From positions 777,035 to 810,477 of the forward strand of contig MNCI01017692.1 of NCBI GenBank assembly GCA_015680685.1: 33,443 nucleotides of DNA, written 5' to 3'. The notes below the pieces were generated by a model, which worked only from the letters and a program-made list of their open reading frames with translations, had not been told where the DNA came from and did no database searches. The DNA is from Gnetum montanum (taxonomy: Eukaryota; Streptophyta; Gnetopsida; Gnetales; Gnetaceae). The translations under genes and the position numbers were made by a program. Shown here piece after piece: positions 22,990 to 32,459 of this stretch. Within the stretch, counting starts at the first letter, position 1, and every line of letters begins with the position of its first letter.

Positions 22990-23560
22990 GCTCATTAGGC
23001 ATTTGTTTAGTTATAGCTCCAGCAAAGAGGAGTTCATTAGGAAACATCTCAAATAATGGATCTTCTTCATCTTTATCATCCCATCACAACTGAGACAAGT
23101 GACCAACGATCACATTCTCAGTGCCCTTTTGATCTACCATTGTAAGATTGAATTTCTACAAGATCACTAGCCACCATATGACAAGAGGGCTCTCCATTGT
23201 CTTGTTCATCAAGAAGCAGATGGCACTATGGTCCATGTGCACAAACACTTTGTATCCAAGCACATAATGCTTGAACTTATCTAGAGCAAACACCATTGCC
23301 ATCAATTCTTTCTTTGTGATGGTGTAGTTTAATTGTGCACCCACAATACTTTAGCTAGTGCAATGGATGTAGTATGAATGTTTCTTGTCATATAATTATG
23401 TTACCACCACTTCCAAGGCATAATTTGATGCATCCGTGATGATATGAAATGGTCTAGACCAGTTAGGTGCTTATAGGACTGGAGTTTCCACAGCTTCTCT
23501 TTTAGTTGTTAGAATGCTTTCTCACATTCCACAATCTAGACAAAGGGAACATCTTTCTTG
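22990..23560 (-). pseudogene. element B RNase H domain, decayed
   Basis: The frame at 23344-23156 encodes LNYTITKKELMAMVFALDKF followed by YVLGYKVFVHMDHSAICFL. This is the conserved gypsy RNase H motif with the catalytic Glu (KKEL) and Asp (MDHSA). Upstream lies the connection region with FISSRMHQ, equivalent to the fitted-sugar part of the domain. It follows the RT on the same strand and is joined to it through stops. Confidence 0.85.
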
Positions 23561-24420
23561 GTTAGCTCCACCAATGGTTTTGTGATCTTAGACAAATTCT
23601 CTCTGAATTGCTAGCAGTAGCTAGTATGTCCAAGGAATGATCAAACATCTTTAACTATTTCTAGCTGGTGGGTTATTCCTTAGATGATCCTTATTTTTTC
23701 AAGGTCTATCTTAATTCTTGCTTGTGATATTTTGTGCTCTAGTATAATTCCCTCCTAGACCATTAAGTGGATTTTCTGCCAATTAAGTCACAAGTTGGTT
23801 TTAACACATCATTTTAGCACTTGCTTAAGGCAATCCAAGGCTTGCTCAAATGTAGCTCCAGAAGTGGAGAAGTCATCCATGAAGACTTCCACACTAATAC
23901 CAATTTACTGTTAAAAAATGCTCAAGACCAAGTGTTGGAATGTAGCAGGAGCATTACATAGACCAAATGGCATCTTGCGATATGCAAAAGTCCATCAGGG
24001 ACTCATGAATGTTGTCTTTGCTTAGTCTTTTGGTGCAATTTGAATTTGGTTATAACCACTATAACCATCTAGAAATCTATAGTAACAATGCCTAGATATT
24101 ATGTTAAGCACCTAGTCAACAAATGGCAATGGAAAATGATCTTTGAATGTTGTCATATTTAATAGCCAAAAGTTGATGCAAACCCATCACTTACCACCTT
24201 TCTTTGGCACGATTACAAGGGGACTAACCCACTCACTATCTGAATGGGATAGATGAACCCTGCCTTGAGGAGTTGTTCGATTTTCTCCTTGATGATTTGC
24301 TTTAGCTTAGGGTTCAATCACCTCTATGGCTATATTTTTGGCTTCATGGCTGGGTCGGTGTAGATGCGATGTTGGCATATCCTAGGATCAATCCCTATGA
24401 GTTTAGGATATGACCAAGAA
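23561..24420 (-). pseudogene. element B reverse transcriptase, decayed
   Basis: In order on the minus strand: GIDPRICQHRIYTDPAMKPK near 24330-24390, the segment typical of the pol linker and RT start in Athila/Tat-like elements; WVSPLVIVPKKGGK near 24200-24240; FLDGYSGYNQIQIAPKD with the first catalytic Asp near 24035-24085; RKMPFGLCNAPATFQ near 23945-23985; and VFMDDFSTSG with the catalytic DD pair at 23872-23880 (F-M-D-D instead of the usual Y-x-D-D). Later come LGHTSYC and LVELTKKDVPF. At least ten stops, most of them TAG or TAA at positions where Gln or Trp codons are expected, make it non-functional. Confidence 0.92.
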
Positions 24421-24853
24421 AAATTTGCTAACCATTACCTTCAACAGCATCTTTTTCTACTCTGGAGCAAGATTGGCATTACTTATGACTAGCTTCCCAT
24501 TTTTCAGAAACACGTATTCCATTTTAGCCAGTATCATTTTTAGTTTAAGGGGCTCTTGTTTAAACTTTTCAAGAATTTCCAACTCTTCCTAGTCAGTATC
24601 ATCAAAGAATTGGTGATGAACTTGCTCAAGTTCATCCATGCTTGTGACATATGCACATGTTAGGCTATCAGTTGATTCCATGCAAACTATGCTACTTTCC
24701 ACACCACTGGGTGCGCTCCTATTTTGTGGTTGCTGTGTATAGACACCTTTGAATTTCTACTTCTGGCACACACTATTTGCATGTAGATATAGATGCTTGA
24801 TTTACAGCCTAGAGTTTTTGCATACAATTGCACCCTGTATCGCTCTACACAAT

Positions 24854-25786
24854 TGATGAGACACGATATCGCATGCACCGTGATATTGCGTCATCCCCTG
24901 CGATATCGCGGTCCATCGCCAAATCTATAAATAAGAGGCAGCACTCCCCTCATTTCTCATCCTAGGCTTAAAGTAGGGAAACTCTAGTAGTTTGATCACT
25001 CTAGAGATAGAATATTTTCCATGTGCCCGCAGTAGGAGTCCCCAAGTGAATGGATCTTTATTCAAGCAGCTTTGTACCTAAACGCAAGTTGTGTACGGCA
25101 ATAAAGACGAGCTTTGTGGTAAACCTTATAGTGCATGGAATAGGTTTATTACTTCTTATTTCCTACCTATTATTTATTACCTGCATTAGCACGGCATGAG
25201 TACGACTTGATTACGAGCATTGACGAATGTGTACGGCTAATCAACGAATCGGCTACTCATTGTGATTAGTCTCTCTCACCCTCAACTCCTAGAATGTGGG
25301 ATGAGTACGACTTGATTACGAGCATCTACGGATGTGTACGGCTAGTCAAGCAATCGGCTGCTCATTACGTTTAGGCTAGTTAAGTGCCTTAGTACGACCA
25401 CTTCAAGCACGTGCGTTACGTGTGGTGATTCCAATAACAATTAGCATTTGGTAGACACAGTTGCATAGTTCAGGGTATGTACAGTAAGTGGGAACGGATG
25501 CTGACGCTAGTTAATTTAGACTTAGGTCCTTAGTTAGAGTTAGCTAGTTTCTCAACCCTTCACCTCAATAGCATAGGAGAAAAATAGAAAAGCTATAAAA
25601 ATCATATACCTCGGACTTACTTAACCATACACCGTGACAACAACAAGTAAGTCTGGGAAGACAAAGAATGATTAACCCCAAGTGTTCCAAGGGGCGTTTA
25701 GGCATTTAGTCTGCAGAGTTTGACTGGATCGTGCGTGCTACGCTTGTTTCGTATGGTTGAGTGTAGGGGTACCTAGCCACTCATCA
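24854..25786 (+). mobile_element. solo LTR S nested in element B pol, TSD ACAAT
   Basis: It runs from TGATGAGACACG to GCCACTCATCA and is flanked by exact ACAAT copies (24849-24853 and 25787-25791). It belongs to the same superfamily, because its end GGGGTACCTAGCCACTCATCA mirrors the start of LTRs B and C in reverse complement. It lies opposite to its host element. A TATA box TATAAATA is at 24926-24933 and AATAAAG at about 25101-25107. It is rich in CpG compared with the LTRs of A and B, which suggests a younger insertion. Palindromic cores CGATATCG, TGATATTG and CGATATCG start at 24864, 24881 and 24901. Confidence 0.92.
24926..24933 (+). promoter_or_regulatory. TATA box of solo LTR S
   Basis: TATAAATA followed by AGAGG lies about 72 bp inside the LTR. 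The same TATAAATA-type element occurs at the equivalent place in LTRs B, C, D and E (A has TATATAAA), which marks the U3 promoter. Just upstream are three GATATC/GATATT cores. Confidence 0.75.
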
Positions 25787-25797
25787 ACAATGCATGG

Positions 25798-26226
25798 AAT
25801 TCTCTTCTTCTCGATCTTTTTGAAGGCGTTTTCTTTAGACATCTCCAAGTAACGATCTCTAATGCTCATTCTTGCATTGACAGTGCTCAGTCATGTCCTT
25901 CCCATGATGATTGGGAAATCCCCTTTGTAGTAATCCACTTTGATTACTAGGAAATCAGTAGGATAAAACCACCCACAGACAATGGTCCCAATGTCTTCTA
26001 TCAATCCCAATGGAACAATGATGGACTAGTCTACTAATTCTAATCTTATGATGCTCTTCTTGAGAGGAGGTAGGTTCCAGGCAGTGTACATATCATGAGA
26101 AATTAAATCAACACTAGAACCTGAATTAAGAAGAGCCTTGCATAGTTTGTCCCCATCAATCTGTAAATAAATTAGAGGACTTTCAATATGACTAATTTTT
26201 GGAAAAAGTTTCCAACACATATCCAA
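25798..26226 (-). pseudogene. element B aspartic protease, catalytic Asp lost
   Basis: The frame at 26226-26026 contains ALLNSGSSVDLIS and then NLPPLKKSIIRLEL. This is the retropepsin active-site loop, but the catalytic Asp of D-S/L-G is Asn (codon at 26125-26127), consistent with a GAT to AAT transition. Element A keeps DLG at this place. Further down the minus strand come GRT.LST, NARMSIRDRYLEM and a Lys-rich end near 25800. The element is then interrupted by solo LTR S. Confidence 0.82.
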
Positions 26227-27590
26227 TTAGATATAGTGTGGGTGAGCATTATAGTATGGATCCTAGGTAGATTTTGGTTTGAAGGAGGTCTAAAGGAATT
26301 TAATATAAAGGAGGCAGAGGAAAGAACAGGGTTGTCAACTATGGGTCTATGAGAGGGCTTAGGTGGACTATAGGGTTGAAAGAAAGGTCTTTTCTTTGAT
26401 CAAGTATTTGACCCATCTAATTGATGATTCGGTTGTAGGTTAACAACCCTCGTAACGTTGCGTTATTGGGGTTGAGCTGAGAATTCACCCTACATAGGTG
26501 GAGCTGGTGGTAGCTATGAAACTAGAGGAGGAGTATGTGTAGGGACAGGAGGAGAATAAGGGTAAGAGATGGTATCCCTTCTTTCATGTGAAGAATGTGT
26601 TCAATAATAATCAAAAGGGTAGTAGCGAGGCTAGAAAGTAGAGATGTGATTGGAAGAGTCATGTAGAGACATGGGTTTCTGAATGTAGTAACCATAGGGA
26701 TCAGGTTACTAGTAAGGGTATTGTTGCCTTGGTGGTGCCAGCACCCATGATTGTGGTTGCCGCCACTATTGATACTACTCATATGGTTGCAATGGAGCTC
26801 CATTTGGATAATACAGTTGTTATTGGTGGAACTACCTAAGATTACCTTGAGGATAAGGTAACCTTTTGGATGTTTGCCTTTGTGTAAGTTGTGGATTTAA
26901 GGCGTACACCCCAGACTCTTGTAAGTGTGACACAATGGGGAAACATCCCTTAGGATGTTTATACTGACAAATGTCACATCCACGATCATCATCTAATTCA
27001 CTGTCTACAACTCCATCTATTACAGTAACTTTTTCCTTACCTCTATGATAGAAATGTTCAGCTTCCTTGCGCCTCTTGCACTCATGATCACTACCTTGTT
27101 CTTTGGACTCTTCAATAATTTTGATGATAACTTGAAATTTGCTATTCATGAAGTTCCATAATTAATCAACCTTAGTCGTAAGTTCAAATTGAAATTTTTG
27201 GAGTGGCAAGGTTTTCTTATTCACCCCTTCATCAAGTACAGACTCGTCCTCACTATCGTAGAATTGAACTTTCTTCTTGTGAATGGAAGGATCACTGTTG
27301 TACTCTTCTACACTTTCTCTTTTTCTTATTTTTCCCGCTTCTTTAGCTACCTGCTCTATTAATTGTTGTATTTGGCAGGCACTTTGATAGTCGCCCTTGA
27401 GCATAGATACCAAGGGTTCTCCTTGTTTCTAATCAGAGCTCATCTACAATGTGGCAAAATTGATCTAATTAAGAATAATCATGGCCATGACATCTGTGCA
27501 TCAAGGAATAGTATTGGCCAATGGTAGCATCCAAGGGTTTGTGTATTCCTTGCTTCCATCCTTGGATTTGCCTTCTAAAATTGGACACTC
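26227..27590 (-). pseudogene. element B gag C-terminal half: hinge, GCDICQY motif, Pro/Tyr-rich linker
   Basis: Two open stretches in one frame (27413-27162 and 27149-26832) encode a Gln/Lys/Glu-rich helix (SACQIQQLIEQVAKEAGK), an acidic stretch (DSEDESVLDE) and DSELDDDRGCDICQYKHPKG. A frameshift separates them from the gag core upstream. Next comes a Pro/Tyr/Gln-rich linker (about 26460-26840, with NGAPLQPYE, PPRQQYPY and DPYGYYIQKP) leading to the protease. Element A has the same order. The single CxxC in GCDICQY is not a full CCHC knuckle, so a nucleocapsid role is only a possibility. Confidence 0.72.
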
Positions 27591-28791
27591 TGGACTATGT
27601 TCGATATTTATCATTGAACAATTCCAGCATGGTACTCCATTGTCTAATTGATTCTGGCTCTAAGGATAGGTACCAGTTCTCTGCTTGTTTGATGAGTGTC
27701 CTAGGGAACAGCTTAAGTTTCTGCCACTCATTCTCTATGTTTTGCAAGGCACATGCATCTTGGAAATCTTGGAGATGATTTTGTGGATTAAAGTTATATC
27801 CCCCTTCAAATCGAGAAATGTTGTTCATGTCTACCCTTTTGATTCAACTATCTTTCACATGCCTTGTTGGAATTCTTACTACCTCTACAATGTTAAGCAT
27901 AGTTTAGGTAGCAAGTAGAGGCTCATCAAGGCCTTGATTATGATGCCTACGATATCCTCGACTACTCCTTCATTCATGGAAATGTACCTCTCTTGAATGT
28001 CTATGTCCTTGATCTTGTCTTTCTTGATGGTCCCTTAGATCATTTTCATTCCATCAGTCATTTTGTTCATTTTAGTCACCTCCATCATGGTCTCGCCTTC
28101 TACGGTCATGGTCAAAGCTAGAAGAAGAAAAAGACAAAGGGGAAGAGGAAGGAGAATTAGCACCATCACAATGCCTGTTACCACCTCTTCGGTGATCACA
28201 ACCACAACCTTGATCTTGCTTTTTGTCCGCATCCTTGTCTTGAATTGCCCCTTCAAATCCTTCCTTGTCATTGGATCCCTTGTTACCAAAACCACGATTG
28301 TGAATTGTGGATTGCAAGTTCTAGTTTTGACCTCCATCATCGAAGTCAAGGAGAGGAGTTTCATTGAATGGAAAACCCCCAAAGATGGGTTCCCCATTAG
28401 CTTGTTGGTACAATAGGAATGGAAAATCATTAAGTCCTTTTCCCTTCGAAAATTCATAGCGTTGTTCTAGCTATCAACCTTGCAAACATTGTGCTTCGGT
28501 GGGATGATAATCCCTAGCATCAGTATCTTCCATAATATACTCCACATGGCGATCTTGGAGACCACATTAGATAAGCATTTAGTAGAGCATTACAGGAACA
28601 ACTCGATCGAGCAGCAACACAATGTTGCCTTCCATGGTGCGCCACCACAACTATTCATCCTAGTGTAGGATGAAGGTGAAGTTTGGTACATACTCATCAA
28701 GATGAGTATATGCAATTTGATATTATTGAGACACTGGCTGATAAGCTTTATCAAACTTGGGTGGAGAAGCACTTTTTTGAGAAGAAGACAT
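27591..28791 (-). pseudogene. element B gag N-terminal half with retrotransposon gag core
   Basis: The start is the ATG at 28789-28791 (MSSSQKSASPPKFDKAY), about 140 bp inside the primer site. One frame can be followed from here to 27595, broken by about a dozen stops. It contains a segment FPFLLYQQANGEPIFGGFPF near 28400, a Ser-run (SSSPLSFSSSSF, about 28120) next to DRRRRDHDGGD, and the gag core at 27828-27595 with RFEGGYNFNPQNHLQDF, KLKLFPRTLIKQAENWYLSL and ELFNDKYRT. This core matches the retrotransposon gag family that builds the particle capsid. Confidence 0.85.
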
Positions 28792-28930
28792 TTTTAATTA
28801 GCGAAATAAAATTCACAATGTGCTTCTAAATATTGTTGTAGTAATCTTAAGATGTGATGTGACTCTAAGGTTTGTTCCAACGATTTAAATAATTTCACTA
28901 GGTCCTAAATAGGGCACAAAACAACCAAAA

Positions 28931-28950
28931 GGTCCCCGGTAGTGGTGCCA
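28931..28950 (-). other. element B primer-binding site, tRNA-Asp type
   Basis: One base inside the 5' LTR the minus strand reads TGGCACCACTACCGGGGACC. It matches the complement of the plant tRNA-Asp(GTC) 3' end (TGGCGCCGTTGCCGGGGATC) at 15 of 20 positions, and all five mismatches are transitions. This primer type is usual for Athila/Tat-like elements. Confidence 0.82.
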
Positions 28951-28951
28951 A

Positions 28952-29780
28952 TGATGAGTGGCGAGGTACCCCTACACCCAACAATACAAATCACTAAGAT
29001 GGTTATGTGCAATCCAATCAAATTTTGTGGACCTATAGTTCTCTAGTACGCTAGCTCCTCTAAGAAGCGAAATGGGTGTTGAGAACGTTCGTTATCTTTC
29101 CAACTACACTTGTGAGGTTCAAGTGTATGGTTTAAGTGTAATTGAGGTATATGATTTTTCTTATTTTATATTTTATACATTTGATTGCCTAAAACAAGAA
29201 TGAAGAGTAGAGTAACTTAAAATCTAATGTGTTATTACCTAACTAGCCTAACACAAGTAACCGTCCCACTTTCCTGACCACATATAACACTATTGGGCTA
29301 CCAAATGTTAAGCATTGTGGGTTACCAAGTACTATATGTATGCTTGAAGTGGTTGTGCTCATGTTCATTAACAACTAGAAATAAATTGCTTAATTCAAAT
29401 GCATTAAAGTAAAGAGCAAGAAAGTAAAATGCATTAAAGAAAATATCAATCTATTCTCAGTGCTGCAAGGATTGTCAAAAGAGTTCATTTTATTCCCATC
29501 ACACTATTGCACTCAGGTACATTAGTGCTTGAATAAAGAACTATAAACACTTAAACTCATTCTGTGGTCACTTAGAAAATATTCTAACTCTGAGGAAAAT
29601 AAATGGCAAGAGCTTCACTACTCTTATTGAAAACTAACTTGAAAAAACTATCTAAAAACTAAAGCCCAAGCACTATATTTATAGGCCAAGGTATATACCC
29701 TGACGTTAAATACCTGATGTTAAATCCAGACCCTGATATCGCATACCTGACATTAAAGCAGACAAAAACACATTTCATCA
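28952..29780 (-). repeat. element B 5' LTR
   Basis: It runs from TGATGAGTGGC to ATTTCATCA, 829 bp. On the minus strand the TATA box is in GGCCTATAAATATAG (about 29678-29693), and GGGAATAAAATG at about 29486-29497 supplies AATAAA. The outer tip has cores GACGTT, GATGTT, GATATC and GACATT starting at 29702, 29716, 29735 and 29749 (spacing 14, 19, 14). Confidence 0.93.
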
Positions 29781-29785
29781 GTGGT

Positions 29786-30105
29786 AAAATATATTCATTA
29801 CTTAAAGTTTAATTAATAGTTTCTCAACATAATTAGAGGGTAGTTATGAAATGTTATGATGATCCATGAAAGCAACATAATTATCTATGCAGTATAAGAA
29901 GCCTTTGGCTCTAAATTTGTAAACACAAGCAAGGTGTTGAGCAAATAATGCTTGAAGAGAAGTGTTACAATATACTTATTAATTAAAGTATAATTACTAG
30001 TTTCTCAAAATACCTATAGAGTAGTTATGAAATGCTATGATGATCTATAAAAGGGACATAACTATCTATGAGGCATAAGAAGCCTTTGACTATGCTTTGT
30101 AAAAT
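29786..30105. repeat. degenerate tandem repeat, about 182-bp period, target of element B
   Basis: 29785-29927 aligns with 29967-30105. Shared runs include AGTTTCTCAA, GTAGTTATGAAATG.TATGATGATC, CATAA.TATCTATG and ATAAGAAGCCTTTG. The sequence left of element B (18850-18915) aligns with the end of the first unit, so the two flanks rejoin into one array once B and one GTGGT are removed. Confidence 0.7.
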
Positions 30106-30614
30106 AATTAGTCAAATCATGGGACAACAATAAGGAAAGAGATCATAAATAAGCAAGACAAGGAGAAGATAATTCATAAGATCAAATAGGATCAAGAGCA
30201 CCAAGTCCTATATACGAAAAGAATAAAAGAGAAAATTCTCCTAAAGAGTATGCTCCTAGAAAAGATATGCCTCAACTCTTCCCAATGGAATATGAGAAAA
30301 AAGACATTAGTCCTATATTGTAAGGACTGATGATACCAAGATACACAAAACCACAATCTTGAGTAAAAGCTTTAGGATTGTGAGTCCCAGTAGTGTACGA
30401 CATCTAAAAGGAAGATTGAAGCATCTGAGACCAAATTAAAGAAAGTAAACATAGTGAGTTCTTACACCAAAAAAAAAAAAGGAAAACAATTCATGAAAGA
30501 AATAACTGCAATGAGATCTAAAGTAAATGAGACTTTGAATCTACATAACCAATGATCATGACTCAAAATAATAACAATTTATGTTATTATAATTGGCAAA
30601 GATATACTCAAGTT
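30106..30614. other. AT-rich DNA, nothing recognised
   Basis: It is purine-rich on the plus strand, with an A-run near 30470, and contains no motif, terminus or open frame of note. Confidence 0.45.
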
Positions 30615-30757
30615 GGGTGTTGGAACCTGAAATAAGTAAAACATAGTTACACCCTAAGATTTATAGATGTTTATAACCCAGTGCTACCTAGTAGAATTGA
30701 ACCTATGACTGAAGGTTACCAAGCCAAGACCCATACCACTAGGCTAACACCTTATTG
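30615..30757 (-). repeat. tRNA-derived SINE-like repeat, copy 2 (inverted)
   Basis: On the minus strand it reads GTTAGCCTAGTGGTATGGG (A-box-like, complement of about 30731-30748), GGTTCAATTCT (B box, 30693-30703), then a tail ending TTATTTCAGGTTCCAACACC. It aligns with copy 1 at 18573-18700 over its whole length, with a small insertion in the middle. The two copies lie in opposite orientation outside element B. Confidence 0.75.
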
Positions 30758-30794
30758 TTAAGATATATTCCAGTCACTTATTATAGATGCATAT

Positions 30795-31691
30795 TGATGA
30801 GTGGTGAGGTACCCCTACACTCAACCATACGAAACGAGCGTCGCATGCGTGATCCGGTCGAACTCCGCAGATGGACTAGTTGTGGCACCTAGATAGTTAG
30901 CCTTAGGTCGCAGTTCGCTGTCTTCCCACTTGGACTAGTATTGCATATTTGTCACGTATGGTTTAGTCTAGTGTCTGGTGTATGATGTGTTCCTAATTCT
31001 ATGCTACTCCTGAAGGCAATGGAAAAGAATATTAACTAAGCTAAGCTAGGAGGGAATGGGTAAGGAAATCTAATCTAGCCTAAGTGCGACAAGCAACCGA
31101 TTTCTTGATCAACCGTACACATCTTGGACTTTGTGCACAACTACCATTGGGACTACCAAGCATAGATCCTAGGTACGCCACTGGGATTACCAAGCGCAGA
31201 TCTCAAATACGCCATTGGGTTACCAAGCATAGATCCTAGCTACACCACTGAGCTACCAAGTAGTCACACTTAAATGCTCGTAATCAAGCCGTACTTGTTC
31301 CGCGTTCTAGAAGTTTAAGGGTGAGAGAGAGAAAATAGTAAATAACATTAAATAAATAACAAATAAATAAATGACAAAGTGAATGATGCAATGATGAAGT
31401 AATCTTGATCTTTATTGCGAGTCATGTGTGTGTCCAAGTACGGCACACTCGAATAAAGACACCGTACAATTACATTCACCACACTGCGGGCAAACACGGG
31501 AAAAAAATCTAACTTTAGAGGGATCAAATTGCCAAAGCTTTGCTACTCTAAAACTGGGATTCGAAACAAAGGAGAGCCACCTCTTATTTATAGATATGGT
31601 GGCGCACTGCGATATCATGTACGCGATATCGCATGGGAAGACACGATATTGCGTACGCGATATTGCGGCCTATGCGAATCGCGTCTCATCA
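30795..31691 (-). repeat. element C 3' LTR
   Basis: It begins TGATGAGTGGTGAGGTACC, very close to LTR B, and ends GCGTCTCATCA. The minus strand has a TATA box in CTATAAATAAGAGG (about 31580-31595) and CAATAAAGATC at about 31407-31418. It retains many CpGs and has GATATC/GATATT cores starting at 31611, 31625, 31645 and 31659 (spacing 14, 20, 14). A polypurine tract adjoins on the right, so this is the 3' LTR of an element extending past the window end. Confidence 0.88.
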
Positions 31692-31705
31692 TACCCCCAC
31701 GACTG
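31692..31705 (-). other. element C polypurine tract
   Basis: The minus strand reads CAGTCGTGGGGGTA ending exactly at the 3' LTR, the expected place for the plus-strand DNA primer. A longer relative lies at 32781-32797. Confidence 0.75.
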
Positions 31706-31862
31706 AATAAAAACTCGTCCTCGAGTTACAAGGAGAACAAGCTTCATTGATTACACAATGGATAGGTATGGGATTATTAACTAGAAAAAGAAATGGACTA
31801 ATGCTGCAGTGTGGGAAGACATAACATAGAGAAAAAATACTACAACTACAAAAATGTGGAAC

Positions 31863-32459
31863 TCATGTAGTTCCTGGTGGCGGTGGCTCCTCCATAGGTG
31901 CTTTCCCTTTGTCATGTGCTCTAGGCTTTGAAACTTGATGGCGTTGAAGTATGGCCTGGAGTTTCTCCTCTTGTAAGGCCATGAGTGCCTTCGCATGTGT
32001 GTAAGTTTGCAGTTGTGCCATAGAGGCAGCCCAGACAACCTTCTCTTTTTCTTCTGCCACCCTTTTATTCTCTATCCATAGTTTATTAAGTTGCTTGGTT
32101 CTAAAAGTGTCCAGATGGTTCTGAGCAACCTTTCGCACTGTATTCGAAAGGTTTAATACTTCCAAAATGGCTTGAATAGAGAAATCAATAGTCACACCAC
32201 AAATGTTAACCATGGTGCCTTCTTCTTTATTGTGCCAAAATTGGTACGTTTCCCCTGAGTACCAGGCACCACTTTCAAAAAGGGTATCTCCTACTTCTGC
32301 CTGCCTGAACTGTACAGTAGCAGGATCTTCTTGATCAACACTGAATGATTATTCCTCCTATTCTGCATGTTGTCTGGAAAGACCTTTTCTTCCACCTCTA
32401 TGGGCTCGTTTGCTTCCACCTTGGGCAGGACCTTCCTGTTGTTTGCGTTTCGGGGTCAT
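31863..32459 (-). pseudogene. element C 3'-terminal accessory ORF (env position), two in-frame stops
   Basis: From the ATG at 32457-32459 one frame of 198 codons runs to TGA at 31863-31865, interrupted only by TAG (32358-32360) and TAA (32349-32351), both one transition away from Gln codons. An internal ATG at 32213 leaves 116 residues open. The N-terminus is basic (MTPKRKQQEG, then Arg/Gly-rich). The middle has GTMVNICGVTIDFSIQAI, reminiscent of the region found in putative plant transposon proteins of Athila-like elements. Then comes a long charged, heptad-like helix and a Pro-rich end (PPPPGTT). There is no signal peptide or membrane segment, so despite its env-like position an envelope role is not supported. 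Confidence 0.65.

Larger units (their letters stand above)
18916..29780 (-). mobile_element. element B: full-length, inactive Ty3/gypsy (Athila/Tat-like) retrotransposon
   Basis: Direct LTRs lie at 18916-19698 (3') and 28952-29780 (5'). The exact 5-bp duplication GTGGT is present on both sides (18911-18915 and 29781-29785). On the minus strand the order is 5' LTR, primer site, gag, protease, RT, RNase H, integrase, spacer, degenerate polypurine tract, 3' LTR, which is the gypsy order. No chromodomain was seen at the integrase C-terminus. The LTRs differ by many transitions and several small deletions, so the insertion is old. A foreign solo LTR of 933 bp sits inside pol. Every gene is broken by stops and frameshifts. 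Confidence 0.93.

Noticed and set aside
29786-30105. CRISPR-like or satellite array
   Set aside because: Only about two to two and a half diverged units of about 182 bp are present, with no short identical repeats and spacers.
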